Counted from the first letter of the stretch, positions 44,455 to 56,654 are shown. The stretch: 64,000 bases of DNA from Climacium dendroides (GCA_950106755.1 OX467092.1:26240582-26304581); one strand, 5' to 3'. Numbers and translations: made by a program. Notes: generated by a model not told the origin, from the sequence alone.

Positions 44455-44750
44455 CCGTCCGCCGATGCTGACATCACTGCCCAAATCCGACGGGCGGACG
44501 GGCCGACCGCCAGATCGGACGGGCAATATGCTCCGGCGCGTCCAATCGCACGGCCTCGACGAACTGCGGACGACTGCATTGGACGGAGCCCGCGGACGGA
44601 TGCTCTGACTGCGCGGCGGACGGACAGCGAGCGGCGGACGGTCGGACGGATAGCGGATGGACAGCGGACCGGAGAACGGACAGCGGATGGCGGACAACGG
44701 ACGGGCAGACAGGTGGACGGTGGACGAGCGGACGGCGAACGGGCCGTTCT
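44455..44750 (-). promoter_or_regulatory. GGACGG island 3 with TATA box, upstream of 381-aa gene
   Basis: On the minus strand GGCGGACGGTATAAAGAGG (about 44474-44456) joins the repeated GCGGACGG word to a good TATA box, about 195 bp before the ATG at 44262. The rest of the island (to 44750) is nearly continuous GGACGG/CGGAC variants. It contains ORFs on both strands that are only low-complexity readings. Confidence 0.6.
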
Positions 44751-45032
44751 TATACACATTGAAGTTCATTAGTTCGAATACCCTATGCTCGAGTCAGATT
44801 CGTTAAAAATTAATTAGAAAATAAAATAAATATGGCATGTAGTGAAATTTTCAGAATTTATAACAGGACATAAGTTGAAATCTCAAAAAAAATTGATGAA
44901 AACAAATTGAAATCTCATAACAAATCCTAATTAAATGAATTAAAGCTTCCTAGATACTAAATAAGAAAGAAAATTATCTATGAGAATAGAGATTCTAAGT
45001 CTAATAATACTTAACCAAGTTGCTATTCTTAG

Positions 45033-45037
<5 letters not shown>

Positions 45038-45119
<82 letters not shown>
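45038..45119. repeat. (TA)41 microsatellite
   Basis: Uninterrupted TA dinucleotides. Confidence 0.97.
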
Positions 45120-45124
<5 letters not shown>

Positions 45125-45179
45125 GTCTATTCTAAATCTAACTTTAGCATCAAAAATCCAATTTTCTAAATGATTGATT

Positions 45180-45390
45180 ATGATTTTCTTATTCAAGATT
45201 TTGTACAAGAGTTTCCATCACAAACTTCACTTTCATAGTGTTGAGGGCTTTTGGAAATGAGCCTCAAATACACTAAATCTTGGAGAAAAAACTACATTAA
45301 AGATTCATTTAAAAAATTGTAGAGTAGATTTTGAAATGCACGTTAGGCCCTTTATCCTCATATTTTTTTGGTAACTTGATTTCTTTCATA
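45180..45390 (-). repeat. AT-rich dispersed repeat, copy c (inverted)
   Basis: On the minus strand it reads ATATGAGGATAAAGGGCC, then TCTAC, ATTTTTTAA, CTCCAAGAT and TTTGAGGCTCATTTCCAAAAG. This parallels 39500-39645. It makes an inverted pair with copies a and b around the modular array. Confidence 0.72.
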
Positions 45391-46061
45391 TTTTTAAAAT
45401 CTTTCTGTAATTAGTTATGAATTTTTTTAAGTTGAAAGGCAACGGTCATTAAAAGTGACCATGTCCTAAAATGTGCTAGTACATTCACTAAAGCAAAATG
45501 TACCTCTCCGTCATGATCACTCTTAGAGCACGGGTGTTCTTAGAGCAACTCCTTTATGGATTTACTTTATTTAATTTTAAAGGAAAATCATCTAAGTGAC
45601 TACAATAAAGTACCTATGTTTTAGCATTAAACATGTTGATTACAAATGCATATTCTATATAAGAGGAAAACCAAAATATTAAATTTTTATTTTATTTTTA
45701 AGTAATAAATAAATAAACTTCTTTTTGTATTTTAGAAATAAAATGTATAGAAACAAAAAGAAAAATGAAAAAATAGAAAAAAATCTTTGTTTTTAATTAA
45801 AAAAGAAATAAAAGATAAACATGCATATTTTTATTGACGTTTTTTAATTGAGCCTTGATAAAATTGAAGAGCACATGAATTGAAAATCCGGCCCAAGGGG
45901 TTTAGATTAAGTAGGGCCGGATTGAAGAACGAATCAAAGGCAAATCCGGCCGGACTTTCACCGGCCTTAGGCACAGTATAAACCTAGCCTTAGATAAAAG
46001 AAGAACTTATACAATTAGAAACTAAATTTTTTTTATTGCTTCACGTTGCAAATTCTCCAAG
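45391..46061. other. AT-rich intergenic DNA
   Basis: No supported gene. Confidence 0.45.

Positions 46062-46130
<69 letters not shown>
46062..46130. repeat. A39 followed by (TA)15
   Basis: A homopolymer run of A (46062-46100) is joined directly to TA repeats (46101-46130). It may mark a retroposed poly(A) end, but no adjacent coding retrocopy is recognised. Confidence 0.95.
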
Positions 46131-46131
<1 letters not shown>

Positions 46132-46633
46132 CAAAACAAAACAAAAAACAAAAAAACACACACAAAAACATATCTTTTATGGATTAGAAGATTATAATGC
46201 TTTTCTCATTACGACAGGGTTTTACAGTTCTACTAATTCCAAAAATGTTGTGAAGTCTTACACTCTTTGTATACCCTTACTTTTAAAACAATCCTAATCA
46301 AAAAAGGGCATTACAAAATACAGTACAAACATGGCGTTGAAGTGTGTGACATGCATAAGTTATATACATTTTTGGTTTCTTTATAAGTCCATATGTACAA
46401 AACACCTTGAAGTCAATGGAAATTGTCCATGAGGTTCAAAACCAAAACCAAAACCCTTTACAAGGGCGTAGGGATTAGAGAGGAATTGGATGCGTGAGCG
46501 TGGTTGAAATTGAGAGAGAGAGCCCCGCGAGACTTGTGCATTGAGCGACTCGGTTGAGACCGAAGAGTGAGTGTGAGAAAAACGGGACGTGCGGCTAGGA
46601 GAGAAGTGAGGTAGCGATCTAAAAGAGAGACGA

Positions 46634-47388
46634 ATGCCGCACTTAAAGCGCGGACAAAATCAGGTACATGCGAGAGTTCAAAGGATAGAAATAAGAGTGA
46701 GGAAGGTGGCTCCTTTAGAGTCCAGTAGTGAGCGGGAGAGAGTAGAATTGATGGAGGACCTCTCCGCCATGGGGTGCGCAAGGTTCCTGGGGAAACCCTG
46801 GGGTTTTCGGAGCGAGGCAATAGTTAGGGAGCTCATCGAAGGAGCCCCTAACCAGTTTGACAACTCTCTCAGACTGGTTCCGCCTATGTGGACAAGGGAG
46901 ATTTGGAGGAAAGTCTACGACTTGGAGGAAGGCGGCGCAGAACAGGCCAGCGGAAGGGAGACTTCATGCGCGGAAAGTTCAAGGGAGCGGCTAACCCCAA
47001 GGACAGGTACGCCATCGAGGACTGTGTCAATGCGCGGCACAGACGACTGCTTGAATTCCTGGTCCCGATCCTACATCCGGAAAAACCCACCCGGGTGACT
47101 TCCACGATCGGAAATGCGATCTTCGGAGCCCTGAGCGGAGAGAAGCGGATGGATTGGGCGGCCTTCATTCATACGTTGGTGAATGTCTTGGTCTCAAATG
47201 TGGGAAAGAGTAGGGCTACTCCGGTATGTCCCTACCTTTTCCACCTATACAAGATTCAGAGTCTCCTGACGTCAGAGGAGAACAAGGAGTGGAGGGCTCA
47301 GATGGCTCTCCGGACGTGCGGTGGATCGGATGAAGAATCTGAGACAGAACCAGAGGAGAAGGGTGAAAATCCTAAAAAGAGGAATTGA
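46634..47388 (+). pseudogene. ORF1 of C2, frameshifted
   Basis: The first part (46634 to about 46940) reads MGCARFLGKPWGFRSEA and MWTREIWRKVYDLEEGG. Similarity to C1 then moves to the next frame, which gives GKFKGAANPKDRYAIEDC, RHRRLLEFLVPILHPEKPT, GNAIFGAL and PYLFHLYKIQ up to a TGA at 47386. So one indel near 46940 breaks the frame. It keeps the Trp codon that is a TAG in C1. Confidence 0.55.
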
Positions 47389-48375
47389 ACAGAAGAGGAA
47401 GAGAAGGAAGAAGACATTCCTCTCAACCGAAGGAGGATCAAGAGGACGCCCAGTCTAAGGGGGTCTCTTTCAAGGCTTCGGAAGGACAAGGGACCGGAAC
47501 CAATGGAGCCGATCGTCCCAAAGAAGCAGGAGCCGGTGGAAGTGGTCAAGCCGAAACCCATTCCATCGTCTCAGTTGATGGGCCTGATGGGTCCATACAA
47601 CGACCTAATCCGGATTCTCAGTGTAGTGAAAGCGAATTGGGAGGTGAAGACCACGACGCTTCGCGAGGTGGCGGACTTGGTGGGAAGCGCTTCGACTAGT
47701 TCTCTGCCGGAAGCCGTGGCGGACTGCATCTGCAATCCGGACGAAGTAAAGGAGTTGGAAGATAGATTGCTGAAGCAGAACATCAACCAGCGAGAGACAG
47801 ACGAGCAGGTGGTCCGGTTGCGAGGAGAGATCCAAAGTTATCGGAAGGACTTGGATGCTAGTCGCGACCAAGTGAAGGCCGCAATGTCTCTGCAGGAGGA
47901 GACTAGGGTTGCGATCAACCGGATGACGGCAATAGTAGGGGCATCCGGTGAGGTAATGGCAAAGGCCAAATTGTTTGATGAGGGGATACATAAGGATCAG
48001 AAACCTTTAGGTACCCACATCGCTCGCATCTTGGCTGACTTTGCCGGAGAGTTAGAAGAGGCCATGAAGGAATTCCGGAAGGACGCAAAGGGGTTGGAGG
48101 ATAATGTCCGGAACTTCTAGAGTGGGTTAGTCTCTTTATCCGAGATTTCGATCCTGGATGAGTTCGATGAGGTAGACATATTGGAGGGGAAGTTCGAAAC
48201 CCCAATATCAAAGGAAAAGGAGGCCAGAAGGACTTCCACTTCAAAAGCCCCATGGACGATGACAAAGGTGACTTCTCCTGTAGAACTGGAACGAATTCCG
48301 GAAGGGGGAGATAAGAGTAGGAATTTGAATGAACTCTCCCCCATAGCTACTCCAGATAGTGGTGGACCCCCTTAG
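47389..48375 (+). pseudogene. ORF2 of C2, coiled-coil, one TAG inside
   Basis: The frame is open from just after the ORF1 TGA. The first Met is at 47503 (MEPIVPKKQEP). A coiled-coil region (VKELEDRLLKQNINQRETDEQ) and the shared block KAKLFDEG to RILADFAGELEEAMKEF follow. A TAG at 48118 ends the main ORF, but the same frame then stays open to 48375, with a Ser/Thr/Pro-rich tail like the longer C1 ORF2. The TAG may therefore be a secondary nonsense mutation. Confidence 0.55.
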
Positions 48376-49400
48376 GAGGGATAGGTAGTTAGAAATTAGA
48401 AAGTAGGAAATTTTGTTAGACCGGACCTTGTTTCGGAAAGTTAGGAAAAGTTCAGATCCGAAAATCTCGGCTGGATCAGTGCCGGATTTTCGAGGAGACC
48501 TTTTTGTAAATTCTGTATATAATTTGAGTCTCAAGACTGAAATTGGGGAGTTTTTTTCTTCTTGCATATGCTTTCTCTTGTGTATTTTCTATTGTTTTCC
48601 TTGTCTTCTTAAAGATTGGCCGGATAAGGAAGGGAGAGATTGAGTATAGATGAGCAAAGTGTGGGAGGATCTTCTCCCCTTGTTGTCTTCTTGTGATTGC
48701 AGATGTATGTGAACAGGTTGTAAGTGTTGGGAGTAAGTCAAGACACTTCAGTAGGTTTAGAGTTCATAATTCCGGGTGAGATAGCCAGTGCTAGGCTAGA
48801 CAACAAGAGAAAGGATTCTCAAATTGTGCTAGAGCTACCAGATGGAATGTCTGGATTAGCCTCCGAACACTTGAGAGGTCTCACCATCTGAAGAAGTAAA
48901 CGGAAGGACGCTAGACTGTGCTGGCACGGATAGACGCACTTGTAGCCACCTTAGTTTTGCACGGAATTCAGAAGATAGTAAGGTCGTTGTAGTGAGTGAG
49001 GATCGTACAGGGGATTTTTGTGTGACCTACAAACTGGGATTACTTCTAGTTTGCTGTGAAAGATCAAACCGGATCCTGTTAGAATAGGAAGATCGATTAG
49101 CTGAGTGAATTTTTCATCACTATAAAGACCGGAAGGAGAGGAGTGCCTACCTCTCTGAAAACAAGTGGCAGATCCCTCTGAAGTGCCAACAGAGGTTAAG
49201 CAAAACCAGAATAGAAACTGAGGAAAGGAAGTCCTCGGTTAAAGTAGTAAGAGAACCGGTCGGGAGTGTGAGTTTCAGTTTGGTTCTTGTGGGTTGTCAA
49301 TCGATTTTTGATTCGAGTCAGTGTTAGTCTGGACCGGATCCGTCTATAGAAAGAGGAGGAAATTATCCGGTATTTGGGAAAAAAGGGTGAAGAGGGATAA
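48376..49400 (+). other. non-coding tail of C2
   Basis: No supported ORF. It matches in patches the reverse complement of the C1 tail (33760 down to 32740). Confidence 0.5.
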
Positions 49401-49559
49401 AGAAGAGTAATGGAATTGAGAAACTTTCCTCAAATCATCTAGTAACACAAAACACTTCATAGAGTCTCTTGGATTCGATCTTTAGAGTCACTTTGTTATG
49501 CTTTAAAGAGGTTTTTGTGAGCATAATAGGGAATTTCACTTACCATGTGCTGCGACACT

Positions 49560-52500
49560 AATCATTGACAACCGTTTCCCCGATGTCCCAGGAGTGGAGT
49601 CCGATGGCAAAGGCGATTATCCCAACAACGATTTCTAATCAGCAAGTGACAAGAGTGGATCCGTTGATGCAACACCTCCATTGTCTACAGGTTCTGGAAA
49701 TACTCGGATTTTAAACTCGAAGTCTTCTGTTATCGCTTTGTCTGATTTTTTAAAGGACAATTGCGGTTTGAAAGAAGTACCTGTTAAATTGGATGAGGAA
49801 GATGACGAAGCAAACTCGCCGCCATGGAAGAAAGGGGTCACTGTACGTGGAAAGGTCAACAATGCAAAGAGCAAGACATAGCAGAGATACGATTTGTACA
49901 AAAAAATTCAAATCGAGTGGGCTGCAAAGTTGCCTTGGGTTGAGGATGTACTTACAACAAACAGAGTTTTGCATATGGTGAAGTGCAAGGTCTATAGCAA
50001 ATTCAACTAAAAACTTTGTGTCATGGCCCCCAAATCGGACATCCTATGGAAATACGATGGGAAATGAACTACGAAGAAAGATTTGCCTCAACATGGTGTG
50101 AAGAAGGGCAAGCACTATATTGCAACCCAGTGCAAATACAAAAAAAATATAACTCTTTGTTGCTCGTGCACCATTGTCCATCTTGAAGCAGATCAACCAC
50201 TGCACAACAATGGAGGGTCAACGGAAAAGGGTTCAATTCGCCACCCTCTTCCAAGTTCTATAGGCTGGTTGTCCTATGGTCAAATTTGAGTCACACTATA
50301 GTCTCTACAAGTTATTTAGTATTCCTAATTTACCTGCTATTCATTGGTGCGATAACAATGGGTGGATAATGGCTTCTTTGATGTATACAATTGTAGTCTA
50401 GGAGATTCAAAGGCTAATTGGGAAGGCTAACTTCCTTGCAATCATGATAGATGAGGTCACTGCTTTCAACAATGCGTTGTACTTGACAATCCACTATTAT
50501 GCGGTTTCCGACAAGGTGAGAGTTCCTCTCTTTGTGGCTTTGCAACGAGTAGACTGACTGTCTAACTTTGAAAACTTGACTCAACTCATCGTTGATAGTG
50601 TCCTAACTGGTGGTGGCCTGGATACTGCGACTATAGCGAACAAGCTCATTAGCTTTGGCTGCGATGGTGTCTTGACATTGTCTAGTCTATGTACGGATGT
50701 CACTGTATAGATGAAAGAGAAATTTGTCCCATTTTGCCATGGTGTCCATTGTATAACCTACAGGTGTAATCTTGCATTCAAGACTTTGGAGGCAGTTGGG
50801 ATCTTTGAAGCCATCAGCAAGGTGCTGCAAGTGACTCACGCCAATTTCAATTAAAGCCCCAAACGCTTCACCCAGTTCAAGTCATTGGCTATTTTGATAG
50901 AAACAAAAGGGCTAAAGATGCTGAAACAAGTGGACACGCATTGGATCTCCTTCATAGAGCCACTTTGTTGCCTTCTATCAAAGTACTGCACTCTGATTTA
51001 CACAATGACAATAAATTTGGACAAAAACGAGAAGGCAGAGGTATATACTTTATTTTCCTCTTGCATTATTTTTTGTGTTTGTGCACTTCATTTTTTTGGC
51101 CTTTGCTTGTTGTTGGTTGATAATCACAGCTTTAGACTGCCTGCAATTGAGTACAACGTATGTGTATGTCTTCTTGTACTCCTGTCTTGTCTTCCGTTAT
51201 TTCTATGTTCAGTTTAGGGTACCACTGCCGAACTATTTCGAAGAGTGGCCACTGTGACCATCAAGTCTTTACTTAGTTCTTGTGGTAGTTTTTGTTTACT
51301 GTGTGACTTTTATTATTTCGATGCATTGTTGTTCAATACAAGTTTGCTAATTTGTGTTTCTGTTGTTCCTGTACTCAGGCCTACTTATTATTCTTATTAG
51401 ACCCATATACTTTGCTTGGCATGGTAGTGTTGTTGCCACTTCTAGATGCAGTGGACAATCTCATGCAATTTGCACAGAAGTGTGATGTCTTCATGTGTGA
51501 CTTCATAGTAGCAGTGAAGATTTGTCAGGCTTCTTTGCATACTATGTATGAGGATCCGGCTACCAACTTCTGCACATACAAGTTTGGGTCCTTCTAGAAT
51601 CTATTTAGCTGTAGTCAAGAGTAGATTCACCTCAAATGGATCACAAACTTGAATGATGGATCAACGGTACTTGTCTTCATTTGTCATGGGGAACAAATTC
51701 ACGCAAAGTACAAGCTTGCCCCTGTTGATCGGCTTATGTGGGCATCTATCTTTACCAAGGTGAAACAAAAATGCACTGGTGACATTCACAATAGTGAAAC
51801 TGCCCCTAAATTCAACTTGTACTATATGCCTTCATATACCATTATGTTAGGTGGCTTTTATATGTGATTTAAGTGGTCTACCTTCATTATGCTGTTTTTC
51901 TTGTAGGCTGCCTAGCTTGGTTATAGTGTACTTCAACTTGATTGATCGGTAGCTTCTTCTTTGTTTCGATAGGGGTTGGAATGAAGTTGATTTAAGAGCT
52001 CGACAACCGATTTTCTGCTCAGAATGTGATGAGTGCGATGGGTATTATGTACCCCTAGTACTAGTGTAACGGGAACTCCAAAGAACAATTCAATGCACAC
52101 CTCCAAATTTTGATTGATGCCTACAGACATGGGAAGTCGCTCGAAGAAGGCAACGACAAACTGCAACTGAAGCCCTTGATTGATTGGGACTTGGTGATGT
52201 CCCAACATAGCTTGATTAAGTTGTGCATGAAATCAAACGCTCAAGCAGCAATGCTTCTGTCGTTCGACTTGAACCCGCTTACAAAGGTTTGGAGGGTACT
52301 TGATGCCAACAACAGCCTGACCAAGAAGTTCTTGGAGTTCATTTCTCGGAGATTGTAGTCATATATTTTATAGGATCCATGGAAGATGAGAGGACCTTCT
52401 CCTCCCTGGCTTTCTTGAAATCAAAATTGAGAACAATCCTTGTTGATAACTTAGAGGTGGCAGTGGGGATGTATTCCCAAAAATTGTTTACATTGGAGAG

Positions 52501-52575
52501 TTTTCCTTATCAAAAGGTTTTTGAGGAGTGGTTCAAAACAGAAAAGAAAGGCCGATACTTGTCCTACGCCTAAGT
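49560..52575 (+). pseudogene. decayed hAT-type transposase
   Basis: Translated pieces in several frames with many stops follow the order of a ZNF862/KIAA1586-like hAT transposase. An N-terminal piece starts MAPKSDILWKYDGK (50023). The core reads FLAIMIDEVTAFNNALYL, then FGCDGV, then HCITYRCNLAFKTLEA (50410-50800). A linker follows after a GT-AG intron at 51041-51378 (PLLDAVDNLMQFAQKC). The C-terminal dimerisation block is ERTFSSLAFLKSKLRT with NLEVAVGMYS (52379-52480). Stops at about 50066 and 50555 and others show it is long dead. No terminal inverted repeats were found. Confidence 0.65.
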
Positions 52576-52882
52576 GTAGTTTTGGCAGCTTATCAGAATG
52601 TGAACTTGCTTCGTCAGGGATGCAAGTTAGCCTCATTGGTGTTCATGCTTGAGGCACTTAGCGTCTTCTATGATCTAGAGTCTAAGGCAGTGGCTTTTGT
52701 AGGACTTATGAGGTTTCTAGAAGTAAAAATGCAGCTTGGCCACATGTGGACTCTTTTTTTTACTTCTGGCTTGTACTGACCAATTCCAAGATTTTTAATG
52801 CATGACTACTGTGTAGGGTCTTACTGCTTGCAGAGGAGGCGGAACTTCTTGTAGCTATCTGCATGCAATACTCAAACTTCCC

Positions 52883-53095
52883 GTGTTTCTTGTTTAAACC
52901 GCAGAGTTCCCATATTTCTTGTTTAAACCGCATTACTTGTTGTTAATTGTTGTTATCTTGTGATTGCTTTTGAGTATCTTGTGAAGTTGTTACTTGTTGT
53001 TATTTGTTGTTGTCTTGTGATTGCTTTTGGATGTCTTGTGAAGTTGTTACTTGCTGTTCTAACACATGTTGTCTTGTGATTGCTTTTGAATGTTT
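52883..53095. repeat. short tandem repeats
   Basis: TTTCTTGTTTAAACCGCA occurs twice at 52883-52932. Then three copies of a unit of about 57 bp with TCTTGTGATTGCTTTTG and CTTGTGAAGTTGTTACTTG run to 53095. Confidence 0.75.
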
Positions 53096-53789
53096 GATTC
53101 TTCTTTTCTTCTGTGCAGGTATTCTGTATTTGACAACATGTACCTAACCTATTTTCCTTGATATTTTGGTTTGAAATGTTATGACACATCCTCATTGAAG
53201 TATCAGAGTGTGTGTTTGTATGTGCAGGTCCTACGTGTTTGAGAAGTTCAAAATTTGGTATTCTAAGCTTAGATTGTCAAATTTAGGCAAATTCTCATTG
53301 AGGCATCGAAATATGTATGTGTGTGTGCAGGTTTTGTGTGAGGGAATTTAGAGGACATTTAGTGTACAAAAAAAACCCACACAAAAAGTTGTATTTCTTT
53401 ATAATGTGATGTTGCTAGAAATGCTATGATTCACTGTCTTCACTTCGCCACGTGTACACCACAGTTATTTTGTCTATGGCCTTTTATGCACTCCAATTTT
53501 TGGTTTTTGTGGCCTTTTTTGCATGAAATTGTGGGATGCTATCACCATTGGAATGATGCCATGAAAGTGTTTGTCGCCAAAAATTTGAACACGAAAATGT
53601 GAATGTCGCCAGTACAGTTACCCCTAAAAAAATATGTTGCCATCCACACTACAAAAATGTATAATATTTTGCCTTAAAGGCAATCTCTGAAAAATGAAAA
53701 TAAAAGCCTTGCATGAAACATATTCACAACTTTTTGCGACCTGATTGTGATTGATGTATGATTTTTTGCCACTACTATGCAACTACATT
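53096..53789. other. intergenic DNA
   Basis: No supported gene. CACTACAAAAATG at about 53647 resembles a CACTA terminus, but no partner end was found. Confidence 0.45.
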
Positions 53790-54345
53790 TGGATTTGCAA
53801 CTAATTTTTGATGAATTTGCAACTCATCAGCTTAATAACTTTTATGCGACAGGTTTCCAACTCATGTGCAATTTTTTTGCTACTTTTGAGCAATTTGTTT
53901 ATAGCTCCTATGCAATTGATAGCCAATTCATATGCAACTAAATTGCAATTCAAAATTGACTCATATAGAATTCATTTGCAACTTAGAACTAAGTCACATA
54001 CAACTCATTTGCAACTCAAAGCCAACTTACATACAACTAGTTTACAAGTCAAAGCCAACTTCCATTTAACTCATTTGCAAAAGAAAGCCGACTAGATGCA
54101 ACTAGTTTGCAATTCAAAACCAACTTCCATGCTACTAGTTTGCAACTCAAAGCCAACTCAGATGCAACTAATTTGCAACTCAAAGACAATTTAAATGCAA
54201 CTAGTTTGCAACTCAAAGACAATTAAGATGCAACTAGTTTGCAACTAGTGTGCAACCCAAAGCCAACTCATATACAACTAGTTTGCAACTCAAAGCCAAT
54301 TCACATACAACTAGTTTGCAACTTAGAGCCACCTCACGTACAACA
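53790..54345. repeat. 33-bp minisatellite (CAACTAGTTTGCAACTCAAAG type)
   Basis: About 12-15 degenerate copies of a 33-bp unit built from TTTGCAACTCAAAGCCAACT and CAACTAG occur. The period is a multiple of three, so a short plus-strand ORF runs through it without meaning. Confidence 0.85.
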
Positions 54346-55958
54346 ATTTGTGGCTTGTGTTTATCTTAGTCAATAACGCTCATGTCAAGTATGAAAGGGA
54401 CAAAGGACTTCATACTTTAGTCCCAAGTAGTCTTCCCAAAAGGAGATGCATCAATTTCACCATTTGACTATATATGTAATTCATTTGTTTTTTTTGCCAC
54501 TATTGCTTCTTACTTCTACGTTCTTATCAAACTCATTTTGCCTCTTCCACCTACTAGATTGTCCACCACTATCCAACTTATACACCACTTCCTCTAATTG
54601 TACATGCCCTTACCACAAAGCTGAATTCGGAAGAATATAAGAAAATTATGTGACCATCATCCTCTTTGGATTGGTTGTCTTCATTCCTTGAAAGAATACA
54701 ACAACAATAGTAGTATTAGAAGTAATGTACAAAAGAGAAAAGAATCTTATGATTAAACCTTTTATTTTCTTTAAAAGAAGTTAATTTCCATAAAATTTTA
54801 TCAATTCACCTTCTTCAATGTTATGAGAGTCTTGTAAAGCTAACATGTAATCTTCAACATTCACATCTTCACTAATAGCTTCTGGGTCTTTATTGTTGGC
54901 TTTGACACTCTTTCATGTGGACAATGCTGGAACTCGAGTATGCTATTCTTGCACTTTTTTTGCACTTTGAAATTGAAGCTCACTTGCAAACAAACAAACA
55001 TTATAAATTTAGAGGGAAAAGATATAAAAACAATCATCTATTTTTATAGCCACATATTATATGGAGATTTTTGACATCACTTCAGCTACTATAATACATT
55101 GCATCTAGTTTGCAACTACATGACAATCAATTTGCAACTACATGACAAGTAGCAACTGCATGCTAAGTAGTTTGCCACTACAATTACCTTTGTAGGACTA
55201 GAACAACTTCTTATAAAAACTACTTCAAAATTACTTCAATTATTTGTGTAGAAATAAAACAACTCTTATAACAACTACTAAAATACTAGGAAACAAAAAT
55301 ATTGCAAATACCTAATATTAAACATCATTGGAAGACTAAAGACAATCTCCAAGTTTTGGAGAGGCCCTTATAGTTCCTTTGGCGTTGCATCTATTGTTGC
55401 TTCTATAGATTGTATTGCTCGCTCCGCCACTCTAGCATGTCAACGCAATTCCATCTCCGTTTTCTTGTAGTCACTACAATTCATGCCAAGCAATTCTCAT
55501 TCACCTACCTAAGAAGTCAAGAAAATAGTTAAATGAACAATTACAATTTCATGTAATTCTTCAAGAATTCTTTCTATTGTTAGCATACAAGAATGCATAA
55601 AGAAAACTATTGTTCCATGTTGTTGGCAAATTAGCTTGAACAGTTCTTCAGTTGTCAAAGCTAGTCAAACTACTATGAAACCATAATAAAGTAACTAAGT
55701 CCATGGATGAAGCAACAACAAAGAATCAAGAGACTAAAAGTTGACGGATAATCAATCAACATGTATCAAGTGACTTCAAAAGAAATCCAAAGCACCTAAA
55801 ACAAGATCAACAATAAAGACTGGCCAGTAATTAGATCATGAATTCCACTAATGACAAAACCTAGGATCCAAAACTAGAAAACATACAATTTCATCTAAGC
55901 AACTGAGTATTCTATGCCCAATTAGTTGGATGATTTCTAGCTCCGTACAAAACCACAG
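54346..55958. other. intergenic DNA
   Basis: No supported gene. The GCAACTA words of the minisatellite reappear at about 55100-55180. Confidence 0.45.
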
Positions 55959-56102
55959 GCTAGAAATATTTACTTCATTCCCCTTAGTGGTGTGGACTTT
56001 GATGGTTTTAGCATTAATCTCAATGACTTCAACTTCCATCTAGGCCAAAGCTTTGTCAAACACCTAGACTTGGGTCCCGATCACCACATTACTTGTTACC
56101 GC
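55959..56102 (-). pseudogene. myosin N-terminal SH3-like domain fragment
   Basis: Read on the minus strand after an AG acceptor (CATTGTACAG), the translation is VIGTQV-stop-VFDKALA-stop-MEVEVIEINAKTIKVHTTKG. This lines up with the plant myosin start (VGSHVWVEDP-LAWIDGEV-INGxx-VHTTNGK-V-NIS, recalled). Both stops are TAG and both fall where myosins have Trp. After NISS the similarity ends, with no motor domain behind it. It is a decayed exon fragment, probably carried here by a transposon. Confidence 0.6.
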
Positions 56103-56436
56103 CTGTACAATGCCAACATATGAAGTCCAAATTTAGAAATATTCACTTGAGAATGAGGTCAAGTAGAAAATATACAATCCAATATACAATTAGTAATAAA
56201 TAGGATATGCTAGTCTAGCTCATCGGATGCCAAATAAGTACGAGAGGAGCTTTGAAGTGATCATTTCTACTTTCCTCCAATTTAGTCCAAACATCACAAT
56301 ATAGAGCACTCATAGATAGCACTCATATTTGACAACTTGAAAGCTCTTACTGTCAAATATAGAGAAAGTAGAATTCAATTTATTGCTAATGACAAATGAT
56401 CATTCTCATATCCTAATTCTGAATTTTGACTACTAC

Positions 56437-56651
56437 TACTACAAGAAAACCTGTCCAAAATGGCAGAAACTTGTCCTAATTGACAAAAATCAGCCCCTCC
56501 TAATCTACAGAAAATTGACAGGTTTTTGTCAATTTGGACAATTTTCTGTCAATTCGGACAATTTTTTGTCCTAATTGACAAAAACCTGTCAATTTTCTGT
56601 AGATTAGGAGGGGCTGATTTTTGTCAATTAGGACGAGTTTCTCTTGTAGTG
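56437..56651. mobile_element. CACTA-type MITE, 215 bp, fold-back
   Basis: The ends are TACTACAAGAAAACCTGTCC on the left and, on the opposite strand, CACTACAAGAGAAACTCGTCC-like sequence on the right, flanked by TAC (56434-56436 and 56652-56654). The two halves pair over most of their length (TAATTGACAAAAATCAGCCC and its complement). Confidence 0.85.
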
Positions 56652-56654
56652 TAC

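Larger units (their letters stand above)
46440..49400 (+). mobile_element. CCGGA-rich two-ORF element, copy C2
   Basis: Diverged plus-strand homologue of C1 (32740-36060): ORF1, stop, coiled-coil ORF2, then a non-coding tail of about 1 kb with CCGGA words. Boundaries are estimated from where similarity and base composition fade. Confidence 0.6.

Noticed and set aside
44257..44772. ORFs of 130-170 codons on both strands through the GGACGG island
   Set aside because: They are low-complexity readings of a repeated 6-8 base word, open in several frames at once.
46046..46297. 83-codon ORF starting in poly(A)
   Set aside because: It is almost entirely Lys and Ile-Tyr from the A and TA repeats.
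53640..53660. CACTACAAAAATG as a CACTA element end
   Set aside because: No matching opposite end or target duplication was found nearby.
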